Assembly: GCA_963620985.1 (NCBI GenBank)
Contig: CAVFCI010000027.1
Location: 1-25,994, forward strand
Direction: 5' to 3'
DNA length: 25,994 nt
Source of the DNA: F23-B02 sp963620985
GTDB lineage: Bacteria > Bacillota > Clostridia > Oscillospirales > Oscillospiraceae
Positions 7,254-14,529 of this stretch are shown here, piece by piece. The notes beneath the pieces are model-generated. The model was not told the origin of the DNA. It worked only from the letters and a program-made list of their open reading frames with translations, and ran no database searches. The translations under genes were made by a program, and so were the position numbers. Numbering within the stretch: position 1 is the first letter of the stretch; each line of letters begins with the position of its first letter.

Positions 7254-8294
7254 TTACTTGGATACGGTGATGCCGAAGGCGGAGCAGGCTTCCTCGCCGT
7301 ACTCGGCGGCATACTGTGCGGTAACGTCTGCTACGGCCTCCTTGAAGACCTCGATCTCAGCGTCGGACAGACGGTAGACCTCGTTGAAGCCGTTGCCCTC
7401 CCAAGAGGTGAGGATCTCTTCCATGGATGCCTCGATCTGCTCGTTTGCGTCAAGGCAGGCCTGCTTTGCGCACTCGCGGATGAGGTTCTGGGTCGCCTCG
7501 TTGAGGCCGTCGAACCATTCGGTGTTGGCACTCCAGGTGAAGGCCTCATAGGTGTGGTTGGAGACGGTTATGTACTTCTGAACCTCCTGAACGTTTGCGG
7601 AGTTGATGGTGGAGGGGCTGTTGTCGTGGCCGTCGATGGTGTGCTGCTGCATTGCGGTGTAGACCTCAGACCAGCTCATTGCCTGGGGAGATGCGCCCAT
7701 TGCGCTCCAGAAGCCGTTCCACAGGTCGCCGCCCGGGGTGCGGATCTTCTGACCGCTGAGGTCGGACGGGGACTTGATGAGGGTCTTGGAGGAGGTCATG
7801 CACTTAAAGCCGTTGTGCAGTGCGCCGAGGTAGGTAAGGCCGTGCTCGGCAAGCACGGAGGAGACGAACTCGCCGCCCTGACCGAAGAATGCGTCCTCTG
7901 CGGCCTGATAATCCGAGAAGGTCCAGGGCAGGCAGCTGACCATGAGGCGGTTGTCGATACGGGAGATGATGGAGGTCGAGTGGATATCCATCTGGACGGT
8001 GCCGTCCATGACGAGCTCAAGACCCTTGGTCATGTCGCCGCCGGCGAGCTGGTCGTTGTTGTAAACGGTGACGGTGATAGCGCCGCCGGACTTCTCTTCG
8101 ATATACTGCTTGAAGAGGTTTGCGCCGATGCAGTCGTTTGCGGTGTCGGACTGTCCGTTGCAGGACATGTCGATGCTGAGGGTCTGGTACTCTGAGCCGT
8201 CGGCTGCGGTCTGGCTGCCGCCGTTGTCGCTGCCGCAGGCGCACAGAGAGAAGACCATGCACAGTGCCAGGCAAAGTGCGAGGATTTTTTTCAT
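7254..8294 (-). CDS. dctP: TRAP transporter substrate-binding lipoprotein (DctP type)
   Basis: A 346-residue DctP-family binding protein. The N-terminus is a lipoprotein signal with lipobox L-C-A-C, so Cys20 would be lipid-modified and the protein tethered outside the membrane. Family features include G-Q-K-I-R-T-P-G-G, whose arginine usually contacts a carboxylate or other acidic group of the ligand, then A-M-G-A-S-P-Q-A-M-S-W-S-E-V-Y-T-A-M-Q-Q and I-D-G-H-D-N. The frame opens upstream at 8336, but the ATG at 8294 has AAAGGAG at correct spacing and gives the signal peptide, so it is the start. The gene is flanked by stem-loops on both sides. The ligand is probably a small organic acid or acidic sugar derivative; this is inference. 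Confidence 0.93.
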   Translation of the reverse strand: MKKILALCLALCMVFSLCACGSDNGGSQTAADGSEYQTLSIDMSCNGQSDTANDCIGANLFKQYIEEKSGGAITVTVYNNDQLAGGDMTKGLELVMDGTVQMDIHSTSIISRIDNRLMVSCLPWTFSDYQAAEDAFFGQGGEFVSSVLAEHGLTYLGALHNGFKCMTSSKTLIKSPSDLSGQKIRTPGGDLWNGFWSAMGASPQAMSWSEVYTAMQQHTIDGHDNSPSTINSANVQEVQKYITVSNHTYEAFTWSANTEWFDGLNEATQNLIRECAKQACLDANEQIEASMEEILTSWEGNGFNEVYRLSDAEIEVFKEAVADVTAQYAAEYGEEACSAFGITVSK

Positions 8295-8334
8295 TGCTTG
8301 TTTCTCCTTTATGTTTTTGGTTTTTAATTTTTTC

Positions 8335-8349
8335 ACAGGCCGTGCCTGT
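8335..8349 (-). promoter_or_regulatory. Short stem-loop between transketolase subunit gene and dctP
   Basis: ACAGGC (8335-8340) and GCCTGT (8344-8349) form a perfect 6-bp stem with a 3-base loop. On the minus strand an A-rich stretch follows, then the dctP ribosome site. A possible processing or stability element. Confidence 0.5.
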
Positions 8350-8359
8350 TAAATTACGA

Positions 8360-9286
8360 TCACAGTATCGCCTTTACCGTGGCGGCTATATTCTCGGCCG
8401 TGATGCCGTTCATTGCCAGCAGGCGCTCATAGGGAGCGGACTGGCCGAACTGATCCTGAATGCCGATGCGCTTGACGATGCCGCAGCCCATGTCGGCGGC
8501 GACCGCGGACACGGCGTAGCCCAGACCGTTTATCACGTTGTGATCCTCCACGGTGACGACCTTGCCGGTCTCGCGCAGCGCGCTCACAACAGCCTCGGTA
8601 TCGAGCGGCTTGAGCGTGTGCATATCCAGCACGCGGACGTTCACGCCCTGCTCATGCAGCGCGTCGGCTGCCTCGAGTGCGAGCCGGACGGTATCGCCGA
8701 TGGCGATGATCGCAGCGTCGCTGCCCTGCCTGAGCTGCACGGCCTTGCCTATCTCAAACTCCTGCTCGCTGCCGTATATCTCGGGCACTGCGTCGCGTGT
8801 AAAGCGCAGGTACACAGGGCCGTCAAGCTCCGCAGCCGCTCTTGTGAGCCTGCGTGCGGCGTTGTAGTCAGCCGGCATGACGACGGTCATGTTGGGGATG
8901 GTGGAGAGAATGCCCATGTCCTCTATGCACTGATGGCTCGCGCCGTCGTTGGCGGGGGTAACACCGCCGTGGGAGCAGGCTATCTTGACGTTCAGGTGGG
9001 GATAGCAGACCTCCTGACGTATCATCTCGCACATTCTCATCGAGCCGAAGGCCGCGTAGGTCACGACAAAGGGGATCTTGCCGCAGGTCGCCAGACCCGC
9101 CGCAACGCCCGCGCCGCACTGCTCGGCTATGCCGACGTTTATGTGCTGCTCCGGCAGCGCCTTTGCAAACGCCGTCGTCTTGCAGGATTTGCCGATATCG
9201 ACATCGACAACGCAAATGTTTTTATTCTCACGGCCAAGCTCAACGATCTCGTCGCCGAAGCCGTCTCTGGTTGCGATCATGCTCAT
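8360..9286 (-). CDS. Transketolase, C-terminal (pyrimidine-binding/Tkt C) subunit
   Basis: A 308-residue protein equal to the C-terminal half of transketolase. It holds the pyrimidine-binding domain and the C-terminal domain. The catalytic glutamate that activates the thiamine diphosphate is Glu55 in N-V-G-I-A-E-Q. C-S-H-G-G-V-T-P-A-N-D-G-A-S-H-Q carries the conserved active-site histidine stretch, followed by P-A-D and an R-F-T-R segment. The ATG overlaps the stop of the N-terminal subunit gene (ATGA) with GGAGGT upstream, so the subunits are coupled and form one enzyme. Split transketolases are common in anaerobes and often serve dedicated catabolic pathways rather than the housekeeping pentose phosphate route; the TRAP genes next door support that here. 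Confidence 0.92.
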   Translation of the reverse strand: MSMIATRDGFGDEIVELGRENKNICVVDVDIGKSCKTTAFAKALPEQHINVGIAEQCGAGVAAGLATCGKIPFVVTYAAFGSMRMCEMIRQEVCYPHLNVKIACSHGGVTPANDGASHQCIEDMGILSTIPNMTVVMPADYNAARRLTRAAAELDGPVYLRFTRDAVPEIYGSEQEFEIGKAVQLRQGSDAAIIAIGDTVRLALEAADALHEQGVNVRVLDMHTLKPLDTEAVVSALRETGKVVTVEDHNVINGLGYAVSAVAADMGCGIVKRIGIQDQFGQSAPYERLLAMNGITAENIAATVKAIL

Positions 9287-10119
9287 GCCCTGACACCTCC
9301 GTTAAGCTCTGCTATGGCCTGCTCGTACTCGGCGCTGTTCGGCGCCTTGCCGTGCCAGCCGCACTGATTTTCCATGTACGATACGCCCTTGCCCTTCACC
9401 GTTCTGCCGAGGATGAACTTAGGCTTGCCGTTCTTCGCGGCGCGTATCTCGTCGAGCGTGTCAACTATCTGCTCCATGCAGTTGCCGTCTATCTCGTAGG
9501 AGTCGAAGCCGAAGGCCTCGAACTTCTTGGCCAGATCCAGCACCGGCATGACCTCGTCGCAGGTGCCGTCGAGCTGAAGATTGTTATAATCGCAGAACAC
9601 GACGACGTTGTCAAGCTTGTACTTGTTGCAGACCTGCGCCGCCTCCCAGATCTCGCCCTCCTGACTCTCGCCGTCGCCGATAACGACGAACACGCGGTAG
9701 TCCTTTCCGTCGAGCTTTGCGGCCAGCGCCATGCCAGCGCCGCAGGCGAAGCCCTGTCCGAGCGAGCCGGTGGATATGTCTATGCCGGGGCACTTCTTCA
9801 TGTCGGGGTGACCCTGAAGTATCGAGCCCTCCTTGCGCAGGGTGTGCAGCACTTCCTTGTCAAAGTAGCCCAGATCGGCCAGCGCCGCGTACTGGATGGG
9901 GCACACATGTCCCTTGGAGAGCACGAAGCGATCCCTATCCTCCCATTTGGGGTTCTTGGGGTCGATCTTCATCTCTGAATAATACACCGCAGTGACGAAA
10001 TCCGCCGCCGAAAGCGAGCCGCCCGGATGTCCGGACTGCGCCTCGTAGATCATCGTGATAACGTCCCTGCGGAGCTGAGCTGCCTTGTTCTTTAAAAGCT
10101 CCAGCTGTTCCTTTTCCAT
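9283..10119 (-). CDS. Transketolase, N-terminal (TPP-binding) subunit
   Basis: A 278-residue protein equal to the N-terminal half of transketolase. It shows S-G-H-P-G-G-S-L-S, S-K-G-H and G-S-L-G-Q-G motifs. The thiamine diphosphate/Mg signature starts G-D-G-E-S-Q-E-G and ends with the N-N of D-Y-N-N-L-Q. With the partner subunit it should move a two-carbon ketol group from a ketose donor to an aldose acceptor. The ATG at 10119 has GGAGGAG upstream. It is the first gene of the operon; the promoter must lie in 10120-10232 because a gntR terminator precedes it. Confidence 0.92.
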   Translation of the reverse strand: MEKEQLELLKNKAAQLRRDVITMIYEAQSGHPGGSLSAADFVTAVYYSEMKIDPKNPKWEDRDRFVLSKGHVCPIQYAALADLGYFDKEVLHTLRKEGSILQGHPDMKKCPGIDISTGSLGQGFACGAGMALAAKLDGKDYRVFVVIGDGESQEGEIWEAAQVCNKYKLDNVVVFCDYNNLQLDGTCDEVMPVLDLAKKFEAFGFDSYEIDGNCMEQIVDTLDEIRAAKNGKPKFILGRTVKGKGVSYMENQCGWHGKAPNSAEYEQAIAELNGGVRA

Positions 10120-10154
10120 TTGCTCCTCCGTTTCTGCTGCAAGCGCAGCCGAAA

Positions 10155-10191
10155 TAAATAATGTTCCGTTATGTTCAACCCAAGGTTGAAC
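10155..10191 (-). promoter_or_regulatory. Candidate GntR operator overlapping the transketolase operon promoter
   Basis: A perfect inverted repeat, GTTCAACC-CAA-GGTTGAAC, spans 10173-10191, about 55 bases before the first start codon. A weak minus-strand promoter, TTGGGT (10183-10178), 17 bases, TATTTA (10160-10155), would overlap it, so a bound regulator could block RNA polymerase. The regulator is most simply the GntR protein encoded next door. The repeat is seen directly; the promoter call is weak. Confidence 0.55.
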
Positions 10192-10232
10192 GTTGGGTGC
10201 TTTGTGCCTTAATTGTACTATTTGACCAAAAG

Positions 10233-10266
10233 AAAATCAACTGTTATAAAATTAACAGTTGATTTT
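10233..10266 (-). terminator. Terminator after gntR
   Basis: A perfect 14-bp inverted repeat (10233-10246 with 10253-10266, 6-base loop) starts 7 bases past the gntR stop. The stem is AT-rich and is followed on the minus strand by TTTTCTTTT, so it can end gntR and insulate the transketolase operon. A second operator role is possible. Confidence 0.7.
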
Positions 10267-10273
10267 TGTGTAT

Positions 10274-11014
10274 TCAGTATAATTTATAGGTCGATTTCCA
10301 GTAATAATAACTAAAATCAATCGTGTCTTCGAGGCTTCGATTAGACTCGCGTTCTACTAAATCGAGCGTCATACGGTGCGTATCGACGAGATACTGCATC
10401 TGCTTTTCCTCGCAGCACTGCTTCACGACGCGCAGCCTCGACTCCGCCGTGAGGTCTGCGACATAGTCGTGAAACACCCTCACCAGCTCATTGTGCGTCG
10501 CGGCGGCGAGCGTTTTGTGGAAGCTCATGTCCGCCTCGTGCACGGCCTGGATATCCGGCTTTTCGGCGAGGGCGAGGGCGGAGTAGTGCGCGTGCTGCGC
10601 TTCGAGCTCCAATCTGTCCTCGCGGCTCAGACCCTGCTGGATTATCAGCATGAAAACGCCGGTGTCTATCATGCGGCGCAGCCCCAGCATGTCCTCCGCG
10701 TTGCCCTTGCTGAACAGCAGCGAGTATATGACGGGGTTGAGCATGCGCGGCGAGAAGCGCTCGGTTATGAACGTGCCCTCAGGCCGCCGTATCTCTATAG
10801 CGCCGTATGCCACGAGTATTTTTATCGCCTCGCGCACGGTGTTCTTGCTCACGCCCAGCATCTCTGCCAGCTGTATCTCCGTGGGCAGCTTGTCCCCCGG
10901 CTTGTAGAGGCCGGTCAGCACACCGTCAACGATCTTGTTGATAACAACATCTACCGCCGAGATCTGCTTCCGCTTGGACGGCGAATACGCGGCGGGTCTT
11001 GTATTCTCATTCAA
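10274..11014 (-). CDS. GntR-family transcriptional regulator (FadR subfamily, FCD domain)
   Basis: A 246-residue regulator. The N-terminal winged helix is clear: G-D-K-L-P-T-E-I-Q-L-A-E-M-L-G-V-S, then N-T-V-R-E-A-I-K-I-L and G-T-F-I. The C-terminal all-helical FCD ligand domain has the D-M-S-F-H metal-site motif and a later D-T-H-R; the final histidine usually found near the C-terminus is not evident. Such proteins usually repress sugar-acid or organic-acid catabolic genes and release DNA when they bind the ligand. The start is TTG at 11014 with AGAGGGG upstream; no in-frame ATG lies nearby. It has its own promoter and terminator, and sits immediately upstream of the operon it likely controls. 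Confidence 0.88.
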   Translation of the reverse strand: MNENTRPAAYSPSKRKQISAVDVVINKIVDGVLTGLYKPGDKLPTEIQLAEMLGVSKNTVREAIKILVAYGAIEIRRPEGTFITERFSPRMLNPVIYSLLFSKGNAEDMLGLRRMIDTGVFMLIIQQGLSREDRLELEAQHAHYSALALAEKPDIQAVHEADMSFHKTLAAATHNELVRVFHDYVADLTAESRLRVVKQCCEEKQMQYLVDTHRMTLDLVERESNRSLEDTIDFSYYYWKSTYKLY

Positions 11015-11048
11015 GGTAATGCCCCTCTTGCTGAATATTTGGTTTCAC

Positions 11049-11077
11049 ATTATATCAAACCGCCGCCGTAATTGCAA
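11049..11077 (-). promoter_or_regulatory. Promoter of gntR
   Basis: On the minus strand TTGCAA (11077-11072), a 17-base spacer and a perfect TATAAT (11054-11049) lie about 35 bases ahead of the TTG start. Confidence 0.75.
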
Positions 11078-11088
11078 ATTTTTTTACA

Positions 11089-11201
11089 GGCGCTTTGACG
11101 CAGCTACGGATACGCATATTGCGGTTGCACGGTGTCGAGGGTGCTGCGGAAACCGCAGCAAGCAGAGAGCTGAAAGCCGATAGCTGATAGCTCAAAGCGC
11201 C
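11089..11201 (+). repeat. Dispersed repeat, copy 4 (short, complete ends)
   Basis: A 113-bp unit with perfect 10-bp ends, GGCGCTTTGA (11089-11098) and TCAAAGCGCC (11192-11201). Inside is a TGCTGCGG-AAA-CCGCAGCA hairpin followed by short near-tandem units of the form GAGAGCTGA/GATAGCTGA; the same hairpin and tandem units recur in copy 7. The right end contains the last codons and stop of the metallochaperone gene. Confidence 0.8.
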
Positions 11202-11392
11202 ACCGAAAAACCTTGGTCCTCGACGGCGGTTTTAAGGGCGGCGGAGTCGAGGTTCTCGCCGCAGACTACGGCGGTGCCGGTCTCGTGGCTGACCTCGGCG
11301 GAGGCAACGCCCGCGACCTTTTCGAGCGCGGCCTTCACGCGGGCTGAGCAGTGTCCGCACTGCATTCCTTCTATTTTCATCGTTATTTCCAT
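11192..11392 (-). CDS. Heavy-metal-associated (CopZ-like) metallochaperone
   Basis: A 66-residue single HMA domain, the normal length for CopZ-type copper chaperones. The metal-binding loop G-M-Q-C-G-H-C holds both cysteines. The ATG at 11392 has AGGAGG upstream. It lies 16 bases after the PurN-like gene and is probably co-transcribed with it, although no copper ATPase or copper regulator is nearby, so the metal partner is unknown. The final codons (V-A-L-stop) are spelled by the end of a dispersed repeat. Confidence 0.88.
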   Translation of the reverse strand: MEITMKIEGMQCGHCSARVKAALEKVAGVASAEVSHETGTAVVCGENLDSAALKTAVEDQGFSVAL

Positions 11393-11408
11393 GGTAAAAC
11401 CTCCTGTT

Positions 11409-12026
11409 TTATTCGTCTTTTATTATCACTCTGTCGCCGTGGATCTCAAGCCGGTTCTGGCAATAGAGTATTATGGCCTTGGGCAGCAGCTTCCATTCCG
11501 CGTCCTCAAGGATGCGGCGCGAGAGGCTCTCCGGCGTGTCGCGGGGGAGTATCTCCACGGCCTGCTGAGCGATTATCGCGCCTATATTCCCGTCGATATC
11601 CGCGAAAAAGGCGGTCGCGCCGGTGACGCGGCAGCCGCGCTCGAGCGCGGCGCGCTCGGGAGCCTCGTCGCAGTTGACGAAGGCGGGTATCAGCGAGGGG
11701 TACACGCCGATTATGCGCTTGCGGAACTGCGTGGATATAACGCCCAGCGGCATGTTATAGCCCGCGAGGATGACGAGGTCGATGTCCATATCGCGCAGCT
11801 TGTTTGACACGGCCATGCTGTAGCTGAGCTTTGTGGGGAAAAGCGAGGGCTCGACCACAAAGGCCTCCACTCCGGAATTTCGTGCACGGCGCAGCGCGTA
11901 AGCGTCCGACTCCGTGCATATGACCGCGGTGAGCTCAAAATTCGGGATCTCACCGAAGTACATAGAATCAAGAACCGTCTGTAGCAATGCTCCGTCGCCG
12001 GAGACGAGTGCCGCCGCTCTTATCAT
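11409..12026 (-). CDS. PurN-like formyltransferase-fold protein with altered active site
   Basis: A 205-residue protein similar over its full length to phosphoribosylglycinamide formyltransferase. It has S-G-D-G-A-L-L-Q-T near the N-terminus, Y-P-S-L-I-P-A-F in place of the usual N-x-H-P-S-L-L-P-A-F, then V-T-G-A-T, I-I-A-Q and D-T-P-E-S-L. In E. coli PurN the catalytic residues are Asn106, His108 and Asp144. Here the first two positions are Gly and Tyr, while the aspartate region (D-I-D-G-N) is kept. Ordinary GAR transformylase activity is therefore unlikely. It lies 12 bases after the glycosyltransferase-CsaB gene in the same unit, so a role linked to the cell surface or a regulatory binding role is possible. 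Family confident, function unknown. Confidence 0.8.
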   Translation of the reverse strand: MIRAAALVSGDGALLQTVLDSMYFGEIPNFELTAVICTESDAYALRRARNSGVEAFVVEPSLFPTKLSYSMAVSNKLRDMDIDLVILAGYNMPLGVISTQFRKRIIGVYPSLIPAFVNCDEAPERAALERGCRVTGATAFFADIDGNIGAIIAQQAVEILPRDTPESLSRRILEDAEWKLLPKAIILYCQNRLEIHGDRVIIKDE

Positions 12027-12038
12027 ATATTCTCCCCC

Positions 12039-14243
12039 TTATTCGCCGAGAAGCCGCTTTGCGGTCTCGATATTCATCTTTTCCGCGTTTTTGATATATT
12101 CAAATCTCCGGCTGAGCTCATCCGCGCCGCGCTCGGACAGCGCAGCGTCGATAGCATCGCAGAGACTGCGCGCCGTGACCCTGTCAAAATCAATGCTGGA
12201 GATGCCGAGATAGCCCGCGCAGCCGGTGACCTTGGGGTCGTAGCTCAGTCCGACCGACGGCACGCCGCCGCAGGCCGCGTACATGAGACTGTGCAGGCGC
12301 ATCGCAAGCATGAGCTTGGTCTGCCGCACGAGCGCGATCTCAAGCTCCGCGTCCTCGGTCTTGGGCATGACGAAAAACGGTGTGTCCAGACCGCGTGTTA
12401 TGGGCTCGGTGAGCGCTATATCGCGGTCGTAATTCATCGGCATGAACAGCGGCGTGAGCCCGTATCTGTCGTGGCAGTATTGCAGCGCCGTGCGGATCTC
12501 GCCGCTTTTTTCGGCAAAGCCGTGCCAGTTTCGCAGGCCGAGGCAGACATAGCTGCCGTTGGGGTCGATGCCGTGGCTGCGCATGAAAAGCTTTGCGTCC
12601 GCGTCGCTTCTTCCGCGCAGGCTCAGCACGGGGTCGCCCGTGACGAGCACCTCCTGCACCGTCACTCCGATCTCCCGCGTGAGCTCAAGGCTCATGGGAT
12701 CGCGCAGGGTTATGGCATCGACGCAGCGGTTTATCGTGCCCGCCGCTCTCCGGCGGTCGTAGGCGTAGTTGAGCGGCCCCATGCCGCAGCCGTACATCTG
12801 CACCCTGCATCCGCATTTTTTCGCAAGCGATATCGTGTGCAGGTAAAACCACAGGCTCCGGCGGCTCGTGACATCCTGTATAAGACTGCCGCCGCCGCTT
12901 ATGAACAGCTTCGAGCGTCGCAGCTCGCGCCGCAGCCGTATGACCTGATCGCGCCGTATCGCGCTCAGCCCGTGCGTGCGCTTGGTGTGCCACGCATTTT
13001 TCGACACGACGACGATGCGCATATCGGGGTCGAGCTGCCGCAGCTGCGCGGTGATCGCCGTCAGCAGCGCCTCGTCGCCCGCGTTGCCGTGGCCGTAAGC
13101 GCCGCACACGACAGCGCCGCTGCGCGGCTGCCTGTATCGCTCGATAACGGTCTTATATATCTTCAGCTGCCTCCGGCAGGTGCTTTCGGTCGAAAACTCG
13201 CGCTTTGCCTTGTCGTATACCGCCTGCCCGAGCCTTATGCGAAGCTCTTCGTCATTTGCAAGGGCGAGGATGCAGCGCGTCATCATCTCGTGATCCTGCG
13301 GCTTGAACAGCATGCCCGTCTCGCCGTTTATTATGAGCCTCGGCAGGCCGCCGACGCGGGAGGCCACCGTCGGTATACCGGCTCGCGCCGCCTCCGTCAC
13401 GGCGTAGGGGAAGGTCTCCGACAGGGAGCTTATCGCGTTTATATCGACGCTTGCGTAGTAGCCGTCCATGTCGCTTATCCAGCCGGCGAAAAACACCCTG
13501 TCGCGCACGCCGAGCTCCGTGCACAGCGCCTCGAGCCGCTCGCGCTCCCTGCCGTCTCCGGCGATGAGGAGGCGCAGCCTGTCGTTTTCCTTTGCCGCGC
13601 CGGCAAAGCCGCGCACGGTCGTGGCAACGTCCTTTACCGCGTCAAAGCGCGCCGCGATGCCGAGTACGATGCTGTCGTCGGGGAAGGTGCAGCCGATCTC
13701 GGAAAACCACTCGCGCCGCGTTATCTCCGGCACGGGGCGGGAGAAATCGACGCCGTTGTATATCGTCAGCAGCTCGTTTGCGTCAAAGCCGCGGTCAATG
13801 AGCGTCTGACGCATACTGTCGGAAACGCAGACGCGGTAGTCCATATGGCGCAGCGCCAGCTTGTTGAGCTGCCCATAGGTCAGAGCCGCCAGCGGACGGC
13901 CTAAGTAATCGAGCTTGTAGTCACTGTGGACGGTGCTGATAAAGGGGATATCAAAATACCTTTTGAGCAGTGCGCCGGTCAGATTTGCGCGGCTGCCGTG
14001 GCAGTGGACAATGTCGTAATTTCCGTTTTCTATGACCTCGCGCGTTTTCGTCAGGCCGATATCGAAGCTTCCGGCAAAAACCTGCGTCGGTATGCCCATT
14101 TCCCGCGCTTCCTTTGCAAAATCTGCCTCCTTGTAGCAGACAAGGTCTGCGCGGATAAAGCCGTTCAGTCCGCGCAGAAGCGAAAGAACATGCGTTTTCG
14201 CGCCGCCCGAGTCTCCGCCGGAGATAAGATGTAAAACTCTCAC
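12039..14243 (-). CDS. Fusion: GT4 glycosyltransferase + CsaB-type polysaccharide pyruvyl transferase
   Basis: A 734-residue two-domain enzyme. Residues about 1-370 are a GT-B glycosyltransferase of family GT4. It has the glycine-rich L-I-S-G-G-D-S-G-G-A start, D-I-V-H-C-H-G-S and the donor-site segment E-A-A-R-A-G-I-P...G-G-L-P. Residues about 380-734 are a CsaB-like pyruvyl transferase, with G-A-Y-G-H-G-N-A-G-D-E near its start and I-S-G-G-G-S-L-I-Q-D. CsaB adds ketal pyruvate to secondary cell-wall polymers that anchor S-layer-type proteins. The frame opens at an ATG at 14291, but that codon lies upstream of the -10 box; GTG at 14243 with GGGGG ahead is the better start. First gene of a three-gene unit. 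Confidence 0.88.
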   Translation of the reverse strand: MRVLHLISGGDSGGAKTHVLSLLRGLNGFIRADLVCYKEADFAKEAREMGIPTQVFAGSFDIGLTKTREVIENGNYDIVHCHGSRANLTGALLKRYFDIPFISTVHSDYKLDYLGRPLAALTYGQLNKLALRHMDYRVCVSDSMRQTLIDRGFDANELLTIYNGVDFSRPVPEITRREWFSEIGCTFPDDSIVLGIAARFDAVKDVATTVRGFAGAAKENDRLRLLIAGDGRERERLEALCTELGVRDRVFFAGWISDMDGYYASVDINAISSLSETFPYAVTEAARAGIPTVASRVGGLPRLIINGETGMLFKPQDHEMMTRCILALANDEELRIRLGQAVYDKAKREFSTESTCRRQLKIYKTVIERYRQPRSGAVVCGAYGHGNAGDEALLTAITAQLRQLDPDMRIVVVSKNAWHTKRTHGLSAIRRDQVIRLRRELRRSKLFISGGGSLIQDVTSRRSLWFYLHTISLAKKCGCRVQMYGCGMGPLNYAYDRRRAAGTINRCVDAITLRDPMSLELTREIGVTVQEVLVTGDPVLSLRGRSDADAKLFMRSHGIDPNGSYVCLGLRNWHGFAEKSGEIRTALQYCHDRYGLTPLFMPMNYDRDIALTEPITRGLDTPFFVMPKTEDAELEIALVRQTKLMLAMRLHSLMYAACGGVPSVGLSYDPKVTGCAGYLGISSIDFDRVTARSLCDAIDAALSERGADELSRRFEYIKNAEKMNIETAKRLLGE

Positions 14244-14279
14244 GTTAGCCCCCACTTGATTTATTGAGGAAAGATAAAT

Positions 14280-14307
14280 ATAATATAGCATTATATCAGC
14301 GTGTCAA
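14280..14307 (-). promoter_or_regulatory. Promoter of the glycosyltransferase-CsaB unit, at the left end of the MITE-like element
   Basis: Minus-strand TTGACA (14307-14302) lies in the terminal inverted repeat. A 16-base spacer leads to TATTAT (14285-14280) in the direct repeat. Transcription would begin near 14272, about 30 bases ahead of the GTG start. Confidence 0.65.
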
Positions 14308-14501
14308 AAAAGTCTGTGACTTTTTTGCACGCTGCAAATACGCCACATTTTTTGTGAAGCTTTCGCTTCACGAAAAATCTCGCTGCGCTCGTCAAAAAGT
14401 CCGTGCCGGACGTTTTTGATGGCTATAATCCAACTCGAGGCGGGTCTTGCCCCCTCGAGCTCCCCCGCTGCGCGGTTATCTTTATGCAGCAGCAGAGGTT
14501 T

Positions 14502-14529
14502 TTGACAGTCTGATATAATATAGCATTAT
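14502..14529 (+). promoter_or_regulatory. Promoter of the seven-gene plus-strand operon, at the right end of the MITE-like element
   Basis: Plus-strand TTGACA (14502-14507) lies in the right terminal repeat, with a 16-base spacer to CATTAT (14524-14529) in the direct repeat. This mirrors the left end. The first ATG is 14559, so the leader is short. Confidence 0.55.

Noticed and set aside
8360..10119. Sulfoquinovose (sulfo-transketolase) pathway
   Set aside because: Only the split transketolase matches; the isomerase, kinase-independent partner enzymes and sulfonate-processing genes of that pathway are not in the window.
11089..11201. CRISPR or tandem-array reading of the repeated hairpins
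   Set aside because: Units are dispersed with variable spacing and unequal length, there are no regular spacers and no cas genes.
12291..13904. Long open frame on the plus strand opposite the glycosyltransferase-CsaB gene
   Set aside because: It is the mirror of a GC-rich gene; no ribosome site, no recognisable family, and the minus-strand product has clear motifs throughout. The same holds for open frames opposite dctM, dctP and the radical SAM gene.
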